Below, in pieces: positions 32,771 through 43,921 of a DNA stretch of 64,000 nt. The stretch comes from Girardinichthys multiradiatus. Taxonomy: Eukaryota; Chordata; Actinopteri; Cyprinodontiformes; Goodeidae. The number at the start of each line of letters is the position of its first letter. The stretch's first letter is position 1. The translations under genes and the position numbers were made by a program. Under the pieces are notes generated by a model. That model was not told where the DNA came from, did no database searches, and was given only the letters and a program-made list of their open reading frames with translations. The stretch spans positions 8,855,740 to 8,919,739 of the forward strand of contig NC_061804.1 in the NCBI RefSeq assembly GCF_021462225.1, in the 5' to 3' direction.

Positions 32771-34440
32771 TTTTTATTTTCTTTTTTTTTTTTTACAAAA
32801 TAGTACACGGTAATTATGAATGTAAAATGTACTTAGTGAGAGGTGCAGCCCAATATAGAACATTTGTGTATCTGTCAACCCCTGAAGCATAACACCTGTG
32901 AGTATGGGTGTGGACACGCTTTTGTATACAAGGTTTCTCCACAAAAATATGCAATAGCAAGTGTGAGGACCTACAGACCTGCCCCATGGTCCCTGGACGG
33001 ACACTGAGGAGATTTGAGCCACAGACATCCAAAGGCCCCCCAAAGCACAGGAACCCCAGGAGAACCACCGCCGGGACTACCGCAACCCCCCCAGAGAAGA
33101 GCAGTGGAGAGTCCCAGGGGAACCAACCAGCAGCGACAGTGCAGAAGCCCCAGGGAGCCGCAGCAACAAACCCACAGGCCCCGCCGGCAGCCGTCCACTC
33201 CCAAACAGATCCAGCCATGGACCCAGACACCCAATACTCCGGGACACACCACCCCCCAAGCAGAGGCCCGACAGAGCCCAGGGGGCCAGGCCCCCGCAAG
33301 CACCCACCGAGAGTGAGCCAGCACACACCAAAGCACTCAGCCCCGGACACCGAGAACCACAAGTATACCGGGGGGCAGAGATACCAACCACCGGCAGGTA
33401 GTGTGGCGGGAAGGAAATAGCTGATCCAGGAGAGGGAGCAGTCCAAGACCCAACCTGTCACAAAAAAAAAAAAACGGCACACACAGTCACAATCACCCAC
33501 TCCCACCCTCATGCATACACACAAAATCACTCGCACCCAACGTAAAGACAAACAACAATGGACGTCATACACTCACTCACACTCCCCCATGCATACTCTA
33601 TACTCCCAGGTCCAAGCGCCGGTACCCCCTAGGGGCAACCAGCCCCTGGACCCAGGAGGTGGTTCCCTTCCCTCCTGGGGCAGAGACAGGCAGACAGCGC
33701 CGGCACCGCCCAGACCCGGGTGACCCCAGCCCGTCCCCGTCCCGAACCCAGTCTCCAACAACCCCCATCCACCTCCGGAGAGTGGGCTATGTACAAAAGA
33801 GGGGTCCACATGGCCCTAACCAGCCCGCCAACCGGAGCCGCCCCAGGACGGAGCAGTCTCGACCCCCCAATGAGCTCCAATCCCCCAATGAGCTCCGACC
33901 CCATGAGTCTCCCACCCCCAGTGAACCCCAACATGAACCTCCCCACAGGGCCACCCCCAACAAGGACACCGATATCGAACACCTGCCCCTGAACCCAAAC
34001 GCCATGAATCCCCTCCCCTACAGGGGCACACCCCCACAGGTGAACTCCATAGCCGAGAAGCCGATGAAGCCACACCCACACAGCGCAAGCTCCACACATA
34101 GCCCCGCTCTAAGCACCCCCGCTGCACCCTGCTCCCCCACCACACAGCGCGCCGCAAATGCAAGACAAGGGCCCGCGCAACGCCACCCCCGCCCACTGGT
34201 GCAACAAGGCAGACGCCACCACAACAGGACCCCCGACCCCGCACCATGATGGGACAAACTCACCCACCAAGAGGTCCCCAGCCAGCGGAGGCACACCGGG
34301 CCAGTGTCCTCCACCACACCCCCCTCAGCCACAAAAAACACTACGTCAGCATTGGTTCTCTCTAGATACTCTGGCTTCCTCATACTGTCCGAAAAAATGA
34401 CTTGTAGGTTAACTGGTCTCAATAAATTTTCGTAAGTTTT
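32771..34440 (+). repeat. C-rich, T-poor repeat region ending in AATAAA
   Basis: After a T-rich start and a stretch with 'gtgtgaggacctacagacctgcccc', the plus strand from about 32,970 to 34,330 is dominated by C and A, with some G and very little T (one T in 33,121-33,180). It includes a local duplication of CCCCCAATGAGCTCC near 33,875-33,897. The region ends CTCAATAAATTTTCG near 34,420 and a short ATGGATGGATT. The long proline-rich ORFs (32,908-33,420 and 33,659-34,249) and the glycine/tryptophan-rich minus ORFs follow from composition and lack domains. I recall similar sequence as an interspersed teleost repeat; its class is unknown. Confidence 0.6.
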
Positions 34441-34479
34441 GAATGTGCACAGATGGATGGATTAAAAAACACCTGGGCA

Positions 34480-34670
34480 GGGTTGTGGTGTAGGGGTAAA
34501 GAGCGCGCAACCCATATACGGAGGCTATAGTCCTCAACACAGCCGTCATGGTATTAAGTCCCAGCCCATTTATTCTTTGCTGCATGTCTTTCCCTCTCTC
34601 TCTCTGCCTCATTTCCTGTCAACTTCGAAAATAAAGGTCACTAATGCCACAAAAGTAAAAAAAAAAAGCA
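34480..34670 (+). repeat. tRNA-derived SINE
   Basis: Same family as 21,525-21,719: A-box-like TGTGGTGTAGGGGTAAAGAG, 'atacggaggctatagtcctc', a decayed B box, CTCTCTCTCTGCCTCATTTC and the tail AATAAAGGTCACTAATGCCA plus an A run. It sits directly after the T-poor repeat. No clear target duplication. Confidence 0.8.
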
Positions 34671-35741
34671 AAACCTGAATAACAGGCGATTTTTGGAAAA
34701 AGAAACAAAGTACAAATACCAGCTGTAAACATTTTTCTAGCTTCACTAACGCAGCATTTTTATGTTTTTTACCATCTGACCATCACTCCGTCAGCTTTCT
34801 GAGTTATTTTTGCCTCACATGACTAGAGAATAATACTGCATCCGAAATCCGGTGCCTCATTTTTCCTGCACTTTCCATGCTTCAACACTTAGCTGTAATT
34901 TTCCAGTGAACTTCTCCCTGCAGGAAGCCTGTCTGTGGAGAAACAGTTCTTACTCCTCTCATCTTACTCAGCTTTATAAGAGCTGTCGATCTTAAAATAT
35001 TTTCTGAAACAACCGTCAGACGCCGTGGCTGTCTAGCTTCACTGAAGATGTATATCAGCCTGTTAACACTGGTAAAATAACAACCTCTTGGACCTCTTAT
35101 CACTGCTTCCTAGAAACTGTTTTCACTCAGATCACTGCTGCTGAATGATTCCACTCTCACCTGACTCGTTACATTTATTACTTTGGCTGATACGAGTTGT
35201 AGGTCATTGACTTTTCATCTAAAAGGCGCTTTTCTTGCTGCCTTCCATTAAATATAAGCAACACATGTTAGATTTAAAAAAAAAAGGACTCTTTGTCAGT
35301 CTGTCTGTCCATCTGTTCCACAGTTTGGTGTACAGTCAGGAACAGCTGGTTGGAAAGCTGGTCACGTTTTCCAAGTACTCATCCCCTCCAAAATAGCATC
35401 CTTCTCAATGACTGCTGCACCCATGTTGAAGCTCACAGGCGGCTTGTTTTTGGACTTGCCAGCAAACCTGCCACTTCAAATTGTGAGATCTGTTGGCTGC
35501 AGTAGTCGTGTTCATCTACTGTGGAGGGCAGAAACTTTGGTGACAAAACAGATGTTTGCTTGAGCCATGAGTTGGTTCTGATTTAAAGAATTCCTGATAA
35601 AGTTCCTGGGTTCTTGGAAAAGCTGTCAATGCTTTTAAGTTTAGTTTCCCAGGTTTTAAGCATTATCATGTCTAAATTCAGTAAAGTGTCAACAAGGACT
35701 AAATCGGGGATTAGATGAGGTCTCCGTAACCAAATTTTACT
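34671..35741. other. No gene recognised
   Basis: No exon or named repeat recognised; the 70-codon ORF at 35,293-35,505 has no domain. Confidence 0.4.
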
Positions 35742-36912
35742 GACAGGACCATCCAAACAAATTAGAATATCATCCGAAAGTTAATGTAACTCGGTAAGGG
35801 AAAGGGAAACTTTCTGAACTGTAATATTACACAAGACCAATAAAAAAGATTTTAATGCAGAAATCCTGGATTGCGGCTTACACCATCATAAGGAAGACCG
35901 GTAACCTGACAGCAGACAGTCACTGACTCCCTCCAGAAGGAGCTGCTTGTTCAGAGTGCTGTATCCGTCCGGATTGTTGGAAAATTTAGTGGAAGGAAAA
36001 GTGTGATTGGTTTGGGGAGATTTATAAGGTGTGGACTGTAGCTGGAGTCACATTCCTCATTTTAAACAACTCCTGGACCAAAGATGGCATCAAAAGTGTC
36101 TTCCCTGAACTAAGGAGAAAAAGAACTGGACTTCTGCATTTCTTTTGGACATCAAGGCCTCAGCGTAAAGGAAAGGCCGAGGGTTGCAGTGTGACATTAT
36201 CACAGTCAGTGATGACTTCGGCTGCCATGTCATATGCTGGTTCTTGTCCATTGGGTTTTCTGAAGTTCATAGTCAGCGCTGCCAACTACCAGGACATTTT
36301 AGAGAACTTCATGCTTCCTTCTGGTGACAAACTTTATAGAGATGCTGATTTCATTTCCAGCAAGACTTGGTACCGGCCCACACTGCCAAAGGTACCAAAA
36401 CCTGCTTCAATGACCATGGTGGTACTGTGCTTGACTGGTCAGCAAACTGTCCTGACCAGAACCCCATAGATAATCATTGAGAAGATTTTCAAGAGGAAGA
36501 TGAGAGGCACCAGAATCAACAATGACATGAAAGGCCTCTATCAAAGCAACCTGGGCTTCCTTAACACCTCAGCAGAACCACAGGATGAACACCTCCATGC
36601 TGCACAGCATTGATGCAGTAATTAATGCTGGAGGACCCAAACCAAGTACTGAGTGCAGATACTAGACAGTAAATTGATCTACTGTTTAGTAGGAGCACAT
36701 CTCCGTGTTCTTAATCAAAATGTCTGAGAAACAGATATTAGGTTTTCCTCCGCTCTAAGTCAGAATCATCTAAATTAACAGAATTAAAACCTTGAAATAT
36801 ATAAACTTTTGTGTAATGAATTTGCATTAAATATTAATTTACTTTTTGAATGGAATTACTGAAATTAATTACTCTTTGATTATATTCTAATTCACTGAGC
36901 TGCAGGTGTTGT
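35742..36912 (+). mobile_element. Decayed Tc1-like transposon
   Basis: Left end 'caggaccatccaaacaaattagaatatcat' and right end 'tttgattatattctaattcactgagctgcaggtg' are decayed inverted repeats of a fish Tc1 family whose ends contain 'aaattagaatat'. Transposase relics lie between. The family is distinct from the one at 23,190, although the proteins are related. Confidence 0.7.
36029..36640 (+). pseudogene. Tc1 transposase relic
   Basis: The ORF 36,029-36,469 keeps LKFIVSAANYQDILENFMLP and GDKLYRDADFI, the segment leading to the second catalytic Asp. A frameshift there moves the QQD motif ('cagcaagacttggta') out of frame. Further on 'ctgaccagaaccccatagataat' encodes DQNPIDN, so the final Glu is replaced by Asp. 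The rest continues as 'gggcttccttaacacctcagcagaaccacagg'. Frameshifts and the lost Glu make it non-functional. Confidence 0.75.
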
Positions 36913-37296
36913 AGGTCCGGTCTGAATCCCTGACATCTGGGAGCCGAAGGCCACTTTTCTCTCCCAGGTCTCCAGAAAGTAGGCTGCAGATGCTCACAAG
37001 TCTTTTAGGGGTTTTAATTAAGCTAATAATTTTAAAGAAAGTTAAAAAACTAATACACAACTGGCACAGATTTCAAATGACTGAATTTATCCATTACCAG
37101 CTGCCCTAGAAAACCCAGCCCAGGAGCAAACTGATTAATGATGGAAATAAAACAGAAACCCAAAGTTTCAATACAGGCTCCAGGGATAAATTCAAAGTGT
37201 TTGATGTCAAAGTCTGTGCATGATCAGAAGTACATCCCTGGGGTGTCCAAACTTTTTGTCACATATGCCAAGATCGTCAAGTCAAAACTCACTAAA
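36913..37296. other. No gene recognised
   Basis: Short AT-rich spacer. GGGGTGTCCAAACTTTTTGT near 37,237 looks like one end of a Charlie-type hAT repeat, without a partner. Confidence 0.35.
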
Positions 37297-38541
37297 TGTC
37301 ATGCCTAGCCTGTTTTTGTTATTTACCTGATCTAGTCCTTTGTTTTCCCTGTCTCCCTGCAGCCTAGCCCACCCTTGTTCCTTGTTTTCCCTGATTACCT
37401 GGTCCCCCTGTTCATTGGTTCACGCTGCTGTTCTGTTTTGTATTTAAGCCCCTTCGTTTCTATTATTCCCTGCTGGTTCCTTGATATGTTTTCTATGTCA
37501 TTTTGTCGTGTATGGTCTGGTGTCCTAGTCGTTGTAAACCTGCTGTCTGGATTCGTTGTCGACAAGAATTAAAATCCAACTTACCTTCATTCCACTGGCT
37601 CCTGGTATCTTCTCTGCACTTTGGTCCTACCTCAAACGCATATCATGACAGAAGGAACCAGCCTAGTGGACCAAGCGAGAAGATGGGAGAAGGAGTTCAA
37701 GAAAGGCAAAATCATAGCCAAACTGTTTTTGCACCTTATTACTTCTCCCAGGTCACCATGGTGGAGATTTGAGGTGGTCAACAGCCTGAAGGACTGGTTG
37801 GAGGAATGGGGAAGCTTTTTTCCCCAGGATGCTCTGATCCACCTCTCCATTGCAACAGAGCATCAGAAAGCTCTGGAGGAGATCGCTGCATCCATGCGGG
37901 GGCGTCCTGTTCTCTCCTCCACTCCACTCTCCGCTAAGGGTCGGCACGACGCTTCGACTCCTGGCTTCGCCTCTAAGCAGTCATTGTCACTGCTGTTGGC
38001 TCCCGTTCCTGTTTCTGGTCCTGATCCTGTTCCCGTTCCTGGTCCTGTTCTGGAGGAGTCCTAGGATGAACCGCCCTCATAACCTGTTTCTGCCCTTGAG
38101 GGGACGAATCGCCTCTTCTGCCTGTCCCAGAGGGGTTCAAGGACGGACCGCCTCCACTCCGGGTTCCTGTTTCTGCTCCAGAGGAGCTCGAGATCGAGCT
38201 GCCTCCACTCCTGGTCCCAGATCCAGTTCTGGAGGAGCTTGAGGACGAGCTGCATACACTTCCTGCTCTTGTCCGTGAGGGCTGCAAGGACGCACTTCCT
38301 TAATCTGCTGTGCCTCAGCCGCTCCGCTGCAGATCTCCAGGACACAGCTCGCCAGGGTCCCAGCGGTTTCTGCACCGCTCGCCAGGGGTCCACCGTGGTT
38401 CCGGGTCTCCAGAGCTCCACCGCCGGTTTCCTCATGGCTGTCCTCCTGAACTCTGGTTCTGCACGGGACGTCCTTCCAGTCATCCTCGTGAACTCTCTTT
38501 TGGCTTTGTTTCTGGCCCTGTTTCGGGTACTTGACATGACA
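37297..38541 (+). mobile_element. LTR-like element with proline-rich ORF, apparently lacking a 3' LTR
   Basis: Starts TGTCATGCC after CTAAA and ends CATGACA before CTAAC, so it may be bounded by an imperfect 5-bp duplication (CTAAA/CTAAC). The first 354 bp (37,297-37,650) form a TG...CA unit with a TATA-like TGTATTTAAGCC near 37,439 and an AATTAAAA near 37,567, like the solo unit at 6,915. A coding segment follows immediately. The right end is not a second copy of that unit. Either the element is rearranged or its ends are not classical LTRs. Confidence 0.5.
37645..38064 (+). CDS. Element-encoded protein, gag-like by position, unknown function
   Basis: From the ATG overlapping the end of the LTR-like unit the frame reads MTEGTSLVDQARRWEKEFKK, then SPRSPWWRFEVVNSLKDWLE and a helical stretch with alanine/glutamate. 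It ends in proline-rich PVPVSGPDPVPVPGP and a stop (TAG) at 38,064. I recognise this only as a protein recurring in repetitive DNA of fish. Its place directly after an LTR-like unit suggests a gag-type product, but there is no zinc knuckle, protease or polymerase. In other frames, proline-rich coding-like sequence continues to 38,534 (RSPGHSSPGSQRFLHRS), indicating frameshift decay. Confidence 0.4.
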   Translation: MTEGTSLVDQARRWEKEFKKGKIIAKLFLHLITSPRSPWWRFEVVNSLKDWLEEWGSFFPQDALIHLSIATEHQKALEEIAASMRGRPVLSSTPLSAKGRHDASTPGFASKQSLSLLLAPVPVSGPDPVPVPGPVLEES

Positions 38542-39284
38542 CTAACCCTAAAATCACAAGAATCACTTAGGATTTCTTTTTCTTTACCAGTGCAAAAACT
38601 AAACGTGTAATATTTTAATTAAACAAAAAAGTAGTTAGATAATGTTGTAGGAAAGGGATGTGAACGTCATTGTAGATCCAAAGCTTAAAAAGGGTTTTGC
38701 ATGTTTGCCTCAATAAACAAAAGGCATCCAGTTTGCAAATTCTTTTAAAGTTATTTGAAAAAATTATAAATACATTTTTCTATTCTCAGCCAAAAGAAAT
38801 AAGAAAATGAAAATGCTTGCCATATTTACCCAAGTTTGATGATTAAAAACACCAGTAAAAGTTAATGAAGTTGAAGAGAAGGTTATTTAAAGACAAATAC
38901 CTTGTATTGTACATTTTCTATTGTAAGGTTTAATTTTTGATAATTTTGCAACTCAATATTATGTTCATTAAAAAAAGTCACAATATTTAGAAAAATCACT
39001 TTGCCTGTTGTGTTCTTCAGTCAGAATAATTTCAAGAAGTTCTTCCCAAAAACACATGGCAATAAAAAATCAAACAAAGATGCAATCTGTTAATTCAACC
39101 ACAGCAGTAGACATGGCATCTGCTTTTCTGTGTTCTTAAATGGCTTTTTTGAGACATTGTCAACTCCATTGTTAACTCCACTGTGCGCAGGGCTAACATC
39201 CGATAAGAGCATGAAATGATGAAACTTTATTATCAACCACAACTTCATTGAGGACAGCAAGCGTGCATTCTTTGAGTTTCAGCC
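38542..39284. other. No intact gene; probable decayed hAT body
   Basis: AT-rich. It lies downstream, on the minus strand, of the BED-finger fragment at 39,285-39,623 and probably holds the eroded remainder of that transposase, but I cannot trace motifs through it. Confidence 0.3.
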
Positions 39285-39623
39285 TTAGTAAAAGGTTAAT
39301 GTCCAAGCTAGTCGTAGGGATGATATAGTTGCTGTCTCCTGTTCAGTGGAAAAGCGTCTGATAGCTACTTGAGTCGCCTGTACTTTACATCTCCATTCCT
39401 CAGACTTATATGGAAAACGTGCAGAAACAGAGCCATGGCTTGTACTGTAGTGTCTTTTCCAGTTGTGATCTTTCATCATAGCAGTGCTTTCATTGCAAAG
39501 TAAACACACCGGCTTACAACCCGTCACTGTCGGCAGAATAAACAAGTACTTTTCTATCCATTTGCTCTGGAATTGTCGATTTTCACAATCAATTTTCAGT
39601 TTTTTTGTTTTTGAACAAGACAT
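39285..39623 (-). pseudogene. hAT-type transposase N-terminus with BED zinc finger
   Basis: 112 codons from ATG at 39,623. It starts with a basic segment, then WIEKYLFI and a C-x2-C ... H-x4-H finger: CLLCNESTAMMKDHNWKRHY followed by STSH. It ends with SLRLAWTLTFY and a stop, after which the frame is lost. The layout matches BED-finger hAT transposases and their domesticated relatives (ZBED5, GTF2IRD2-like). The finger would bind element ends. Only the N-terminal ~110 residues remain, so a host gene is unlikely. A MITE-like unit lies just upstream of the start codon. Confidence 0.65.
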
Positions 39624-39645
39624 TTTGAAACTAGTTCATCTTTTG

Positions 39646-40174
39646 TAATGCCTAGTTCACAGGGCTGATTTCCATAAACTGAGAGACCCCACCTATGACG
39701 ATAAGAAATCGTAGGGATAGGGTAGGGTCCTGTAGTGTGTGGTATCCAGCCACACGACAAACCGCACACGAACAGAATTCACTCATGAACATTCAGATGT
39801 CAGATGGAAAATTTCGCAAACCCTCTCGAGATCAAACGTGAGTTCAGAGTAATTCCCTTTCATGTTTTTGTCACCTTGCTTTCTGATTGGCTACATGCCA
39901 CATTCAACAGGGTGTGTGCTTGTTATTCCTCCGGGAACACCCCACACAGTAGGAAATCGGGCCAAAACAATCGAACATGTTAAATGTGCCCAATTTGAGG
40001 TCAGAGCGGACCCGAAGACATTCTGAGCCAACTAGATCACTCTTAACATACCACACACAGCAGGAATATCTCATAAGATTAACTTAAGAACCATCACGAT
40101 AATCGGGGCATGTCAAAAGGGGAACATCAGGTCAAAAATCTGCATAAAAATCCTGCCATGTGAACCAGGCATTA
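39646..40174. mobile_element. MITE-like unit with inverted ends
   Basis: The left end TAATGCCTAGTTCACAGGGC and the inverse of the right end (TAATGCCTGGTTCACATGGC, then AGGATTTT) match over about 25 bases. The interior is non-coding. The flanks do not give an unambiguous duplication (TAA/TTA or CTTT are possible). The size, about 530 bp, and non-coding interior suit a Harbinger- or hAT-type MITE. Confidence 0.5.
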
Positions 40175-40176
40175 CT

Positions 40177-40518
40177 TTAGCTTTCGCATTGTTCTTCTTT
40201 CTGCAGTGCCACTGCTTTACCACCTTTGCACAGGTCAAGTTTGAAGAAAAAAAAATATTTGTGTAAAATATTTGTGTGTTTCTTTTCTTCATTGTTGGTA
40301 CTACTCGAGTGCATTTCATAAATTAAGGCATGGTTATCAATAAATGAGGTTATGATGCTCTGAAGTTGCTGCTGACCTGAGCTTGTTGAGTCATCATTTG
40401 CAACCTGTTGTGGCAAACCTTGCGTAAGGCTCGACAACAATCTCAAATTTAATATACAGGTTAGCTCAGTGGTTTGTATCAACTTACAATAGCTAAATTG
40501 TTTCTTCCTTTGCATCAA
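40177..40518 (-). other. ORF of unknown nature upstream of the hAT fragment
   Basis: A 113-codon minus-strand ORF including QGLPQQVANDDSTSSGQQQL. The first part has ordinary composition, the end is lysine/phenylalanine-rich. It could be a relic of the same hAT element split by the MITE, but no family motif supports this. Confidence 0.2.
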
Positions 40519-40544
40519 TTTGAGGTCTTAGTCCATGTGTTTAT

Positions 40545-40940
40545 TACAGCTCATTAAGACTACTGGCCTTGCTCCTACACAGCTGGTCCAAAAAGCTGTT
40601 GTTCGGCTGCTAACTGGTACAGAAAACCACGAGCACGTTACCCCAGTTCTTTGATCACTTCACTGGCTTCAGGTTCGTTTCAGTGTTGATGTCAAAATTC
40701 CCTTTTTTGTGTTTAAATGTCTTCATGGCCTGGCCCCACAGTATTTGTCTGATCTGCTTGAGCTCCTTCGCATTCTTTCAGGTCAGCAGATCAGCATTTG
40801 TTGGTCGTCACTAAAACAAAGAGGATCTTAGAGGTGACTTGCTTTCTCAGTCACTGCCCCTAAACTGTGAAATAAATGTGTATTAACTGTGGATTAATGT
40901 TGTTTCAAAGCACTATACAAATAAAGTTGGATTGGATTGT
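40545..40940 (+). pseudogene. L2-like LINE 3' end
   Basis: Reads LVQKAVVRLLTGTENHEHVT then a stop and SLHWLQVRFSVDVKIPFFVF and KCLHGLAPQYLSDLLELL. This is the C-terminal part of the L2-type reverse-transcriptase protein. It is followed by a short untranslated end (CACTATACAAATAAAGTTGG, ATTGGATTG tail). The copy is 5'-truncated, with stops. Confidence 0.75.
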
Positions 40941-41247
40941 GTTAGCTTAATTCTTTACATTACAGCTCAGGATATTAATAAAAGGTCTAATAGACCTGAG
41001 CCTCGTTCAGAGGGGTGCTACAGCGTAGCCGCAGCACAATCAATTACGATTTCCAACCTGAGCCGTTAATGCTGGGTCTGTTGAGCCTCTGACAAGACTC
41101 TGATAGATGACTGATAACGTTCAAGTGTGATCAGTCAGCTCACTGTCAAGTTTTAGCATCATCAGATAAATGGAGTATTTCCATAAAAACAAGCGGTAGA
41201 GTACCTGTTTGAGCTCAAATGACCATAAATATAGTTTTATCCGTCCG

Positions 41248-41286
41248 TCGGTCCGTCCATCCATCCATCCATCCATCCATCCATCC
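41248..41286. repeat. (ATCC)n microsatellite with CCGT variants
   Basis: GTCCGTCCATCCATCCATCC and further ATCC units. The low-complexity WMDGWMDG peptide on the minus strand comes from this repeat. Confidence 0.85.
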
Positions 41287-41599
41287 AGCGTCTGTGTTTC
41301 TGTAAAAAGATTACAGAAAAAAGTATTTAAAGTAATTAAATTAAATTCAAGAACAGAAAACAACTGAATTTGATAATAAACAGAATTTTATATGCACTGA
41401 GGTAAGAAATTACACATGAACAACAAATCAAGTGGGATTTTTTTCATGTCTGCGGTAAGGCTGCAGTTCTGAAATATTTTAGTCCAGCAGCAAGTACCCG
41501 GCCCCGGATGTGTCTGAGTTGGGGTCACTCAGGTTTCAGGACATAAACAGCTGGTTGAGAAAACCATGAATTCTGCTCTCTAACAGAAAGTCCTGAAGG

Positions 41600-41760
41600 A
41601 CCATGTCCATCCATCACTTCATGACTTTGGGCTGAAGTCCACTTTACTTATACAACAGGACAATGATCAGAACCATCTCTGAATGGCTAGAAAAAGAAAA
41701 ACAGATGAAGGTATTGAAGTGGCCTAGTCAAAGTCCGGAAATTTATCATTTTTAAAACTG
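41600..41760 (+). pseudogene. Tc1 transposase scrap around the second catalytic Asp
   Basis: 'ctttacttatacaacaggacaatgatcagaaccatctctgaatgg' encodes LLIQQDNDQNH, the Tc1 QQDNDPKHT motif. It is followed by 'gatgaaggtattgaagtggcctagtcaaagtccgg' (MKVLKWPSQSP in the ancestral frame). Surrounding sequence is too decayed to bound an element. Confidence 0.55.
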
Positions 41761-43921
41761 TGGCGTTAAAAATGAACAGGCCATTTATTTTTAAAAACCC
41801 TCCATCAATTAAAACAATTCTGCAAAGAAGGGTGTGTGGCACAACAAGTGTTTAGGTTTAAGGTGGAGTTGAACCTTACCTGAGGTTGCTCTGGATAGCT
41901 TTTTACCTCAGTAAATTAACTCATCATTTACTGAGGCTTCAGACCATAAATAGTAATATTGCAGTTTCATGGAAATCATATGATAATCAAATGATTTAAT
42001 GAAATTTTTACCCAGCCAGCAGCTTGTTGTAAACAGAGTTTCTTTGTGTGGACGTAGTTCTTTCCTGTCATTGTTTTTGTTGGCAGAACCAGCTGATGTA
42101 TTATGAAGGGCAGCTTAAACGTATTGCCTTAAACTTTTTAAAACACTAATTAATATGAATCGAAACAAACAAATCAAATAAGGTTGACTGTATCAGCACA
42201 TTTACATTGTATCAGACCGGCTTTTATCACCTTTTCAATAGAAACTAGTTTAGGAATACTGACTTGTGTAAATTAAACTCAATGTTTTTATTTTATTTTT
42301 TTATTTTATTCACTGTAACTGTAATCTTTTAACTTTGAACAAACTGTTTCAGTTTTAAATTCACCTGTTATTCCTTCTTTTCTCCATCTTTTTTCTTTTG
42401 CATGCACTCATTGCATCTGTTTGTGTTGGTGGTTTGTGTTTGATGGGATAAAGCTTCCTGTTCCCAGGTACAAAAAGGTAAGCCGCTGAGTTAAGCTCCG
42501 ATATCAACTGGTCCCCACTAATCAATCCCTAGTTCTGATCCAACCAGCCTCCACACCCTTTAAACCCTGATCAAATCAACGGCATCTCCTGTGCCCTCCC
42601 TCCCTCCTTCTCATTATCACCCTGAGGTTTTTTCATTAGTTTGTTGCAGAAAACCTATTTACAGGAAATGGATGTTTCATCCTTTGCGGTTAATCTGCTT
42701 CCGCCATTTTTATCAAGTTGTGCTCAAGGAATAATATTCTTTGGGAGATGAATTAACTGAAAAAAGAGTTTTGTCTTGTTTTTGGAGGACTTTCTGGCAC
42801 AGCAGCTTTCTCTAACATTTTATAGACTACTGTAAGAAAATGTAGATTTATTATTAGTTTTATCAGGGGCCCTAATTTGTCATATTTTAGAATCAAAGGA
42901 AGATCTAATGAAAGGTAGTATCTTCTTCATTCCCATGCTTTGCCTGATTTACGTTTACAACTTCCACAGCAGCTTTCTGTCATGTAAACAAGTGGTCAAA
43001 ATACAGATCGAAACATGGGAACATCAAATTTTACACGTAAAATGGGATCATATAACTATAGCTATAATTATAGCTATAGTTATAGCTATATATTGTATAT
43101 TATAGCTATTATATTGTGTTGTTTCTTTTTTTTAACAGGCCCTGAGTTTCAGGCATACAACATAGAGAAGCTGACTGCTTAATCAGAATTAACAAGTAAT
43201 GTTAATAAATTAGGTAAATTTAAGTAATATGAACTAAGTCTCTGGGTTTGCATTATTTACATTTTCTTAAAATTAGTATGTTTAAAGTGATATATATACC
43301 ATTTGCACTGGTATTTGAGTTTGGAAGACCTCCTTGTCATCACCTCAATCTTTATCTCCATCCATAGATTCTTCCTCAGGTTCTAGTTCTGACTCTGGCT
43401 GGACCAAATTGGTAATATTACTTCCAGTCAGAGGAAATAAAACATTACTTTTAACCTAAATCTGTAAGGGTTGTGATTTATTTTGAGCATAATTCTAGAT
43501 TGTTGGAAATACCCAGATTTCTTTGTTTCAGGTTACATTCACAAATGTCCTATTTCCAACAATTTGCAGTTGGGTTTCTATCTGGGGTCCATATGCTAAT
43601 GGAGGAAAATATTCTGTTTCTCTGACCCGGTACCTAAAGAACATGTTTTCTGACTGTTGTGTAATGGGGTTTGGTCACCTTCAAACTGCCAATGTGATAA
43701 TGCTCAAAGGAAGAGGATTTTATTTCAACCAGGCTCATATTAAAAATTACAGATTTGGAGAAATTTTAAGCCAATTGTAGAGGAATTTCCAAAGAACACA
43801 ACACCTTTTTATAAGCATATCAGACAGCATGCTCACAGTTTCCCAGATTTAGCTTCATTACCTCTAAGCATACAGCTCTAACTAAAAGCACAATCTGGCA
43901 TTTATGTCTTGCTTTTTTTGG
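41761..43921. other. No gene recognised
   Basis: AT-rich. A palindromic (TATAGC)-type run lies at 43,053-43,110. A pair of splice-like signals (CCCAG at 42,474 and GTAAGC at 42,479) encloses only a few bases and is not an exon call. The ORF 43,523-43,780 has no domain. Confidence 0.4.
43053..43110. repeat. Palindromic AT-rich simple repeat
   Basis: TATAACTATAGCTATAATTA and repeated TATAGCTATA units are self-complementary and can extrude as a cruciform or hairpin. They probably arose by replication slippage. Confidence 0.8.

Noticed and set aside
32814..34249. Long ORFs in the T-poor region (proline-rich on plus, glycine/tryptophan/cysteine-rich on minus)
   Set aside because: They follow from the extreme composition, which removes stop codons; no domains, start context or splice sites.
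39285..39623. Host ZBED/GTF2IRD2-like gene
   Set aside because: Only the BED-finger end is open, the rest is lost, and it is surrounded by repeats; a hAT relic is the simpler reading.
41121..41363. ORF with WMDGWMDG repeats
   Set aside because: The peptide comes from the ATCC microsatellite.
42474..42480. Possible micro-exon between CCCAG and GTAAGC
   Set aside because: Only a few bases lie between the signals and the phase and sequence do not fit the expected next doc2b exon.
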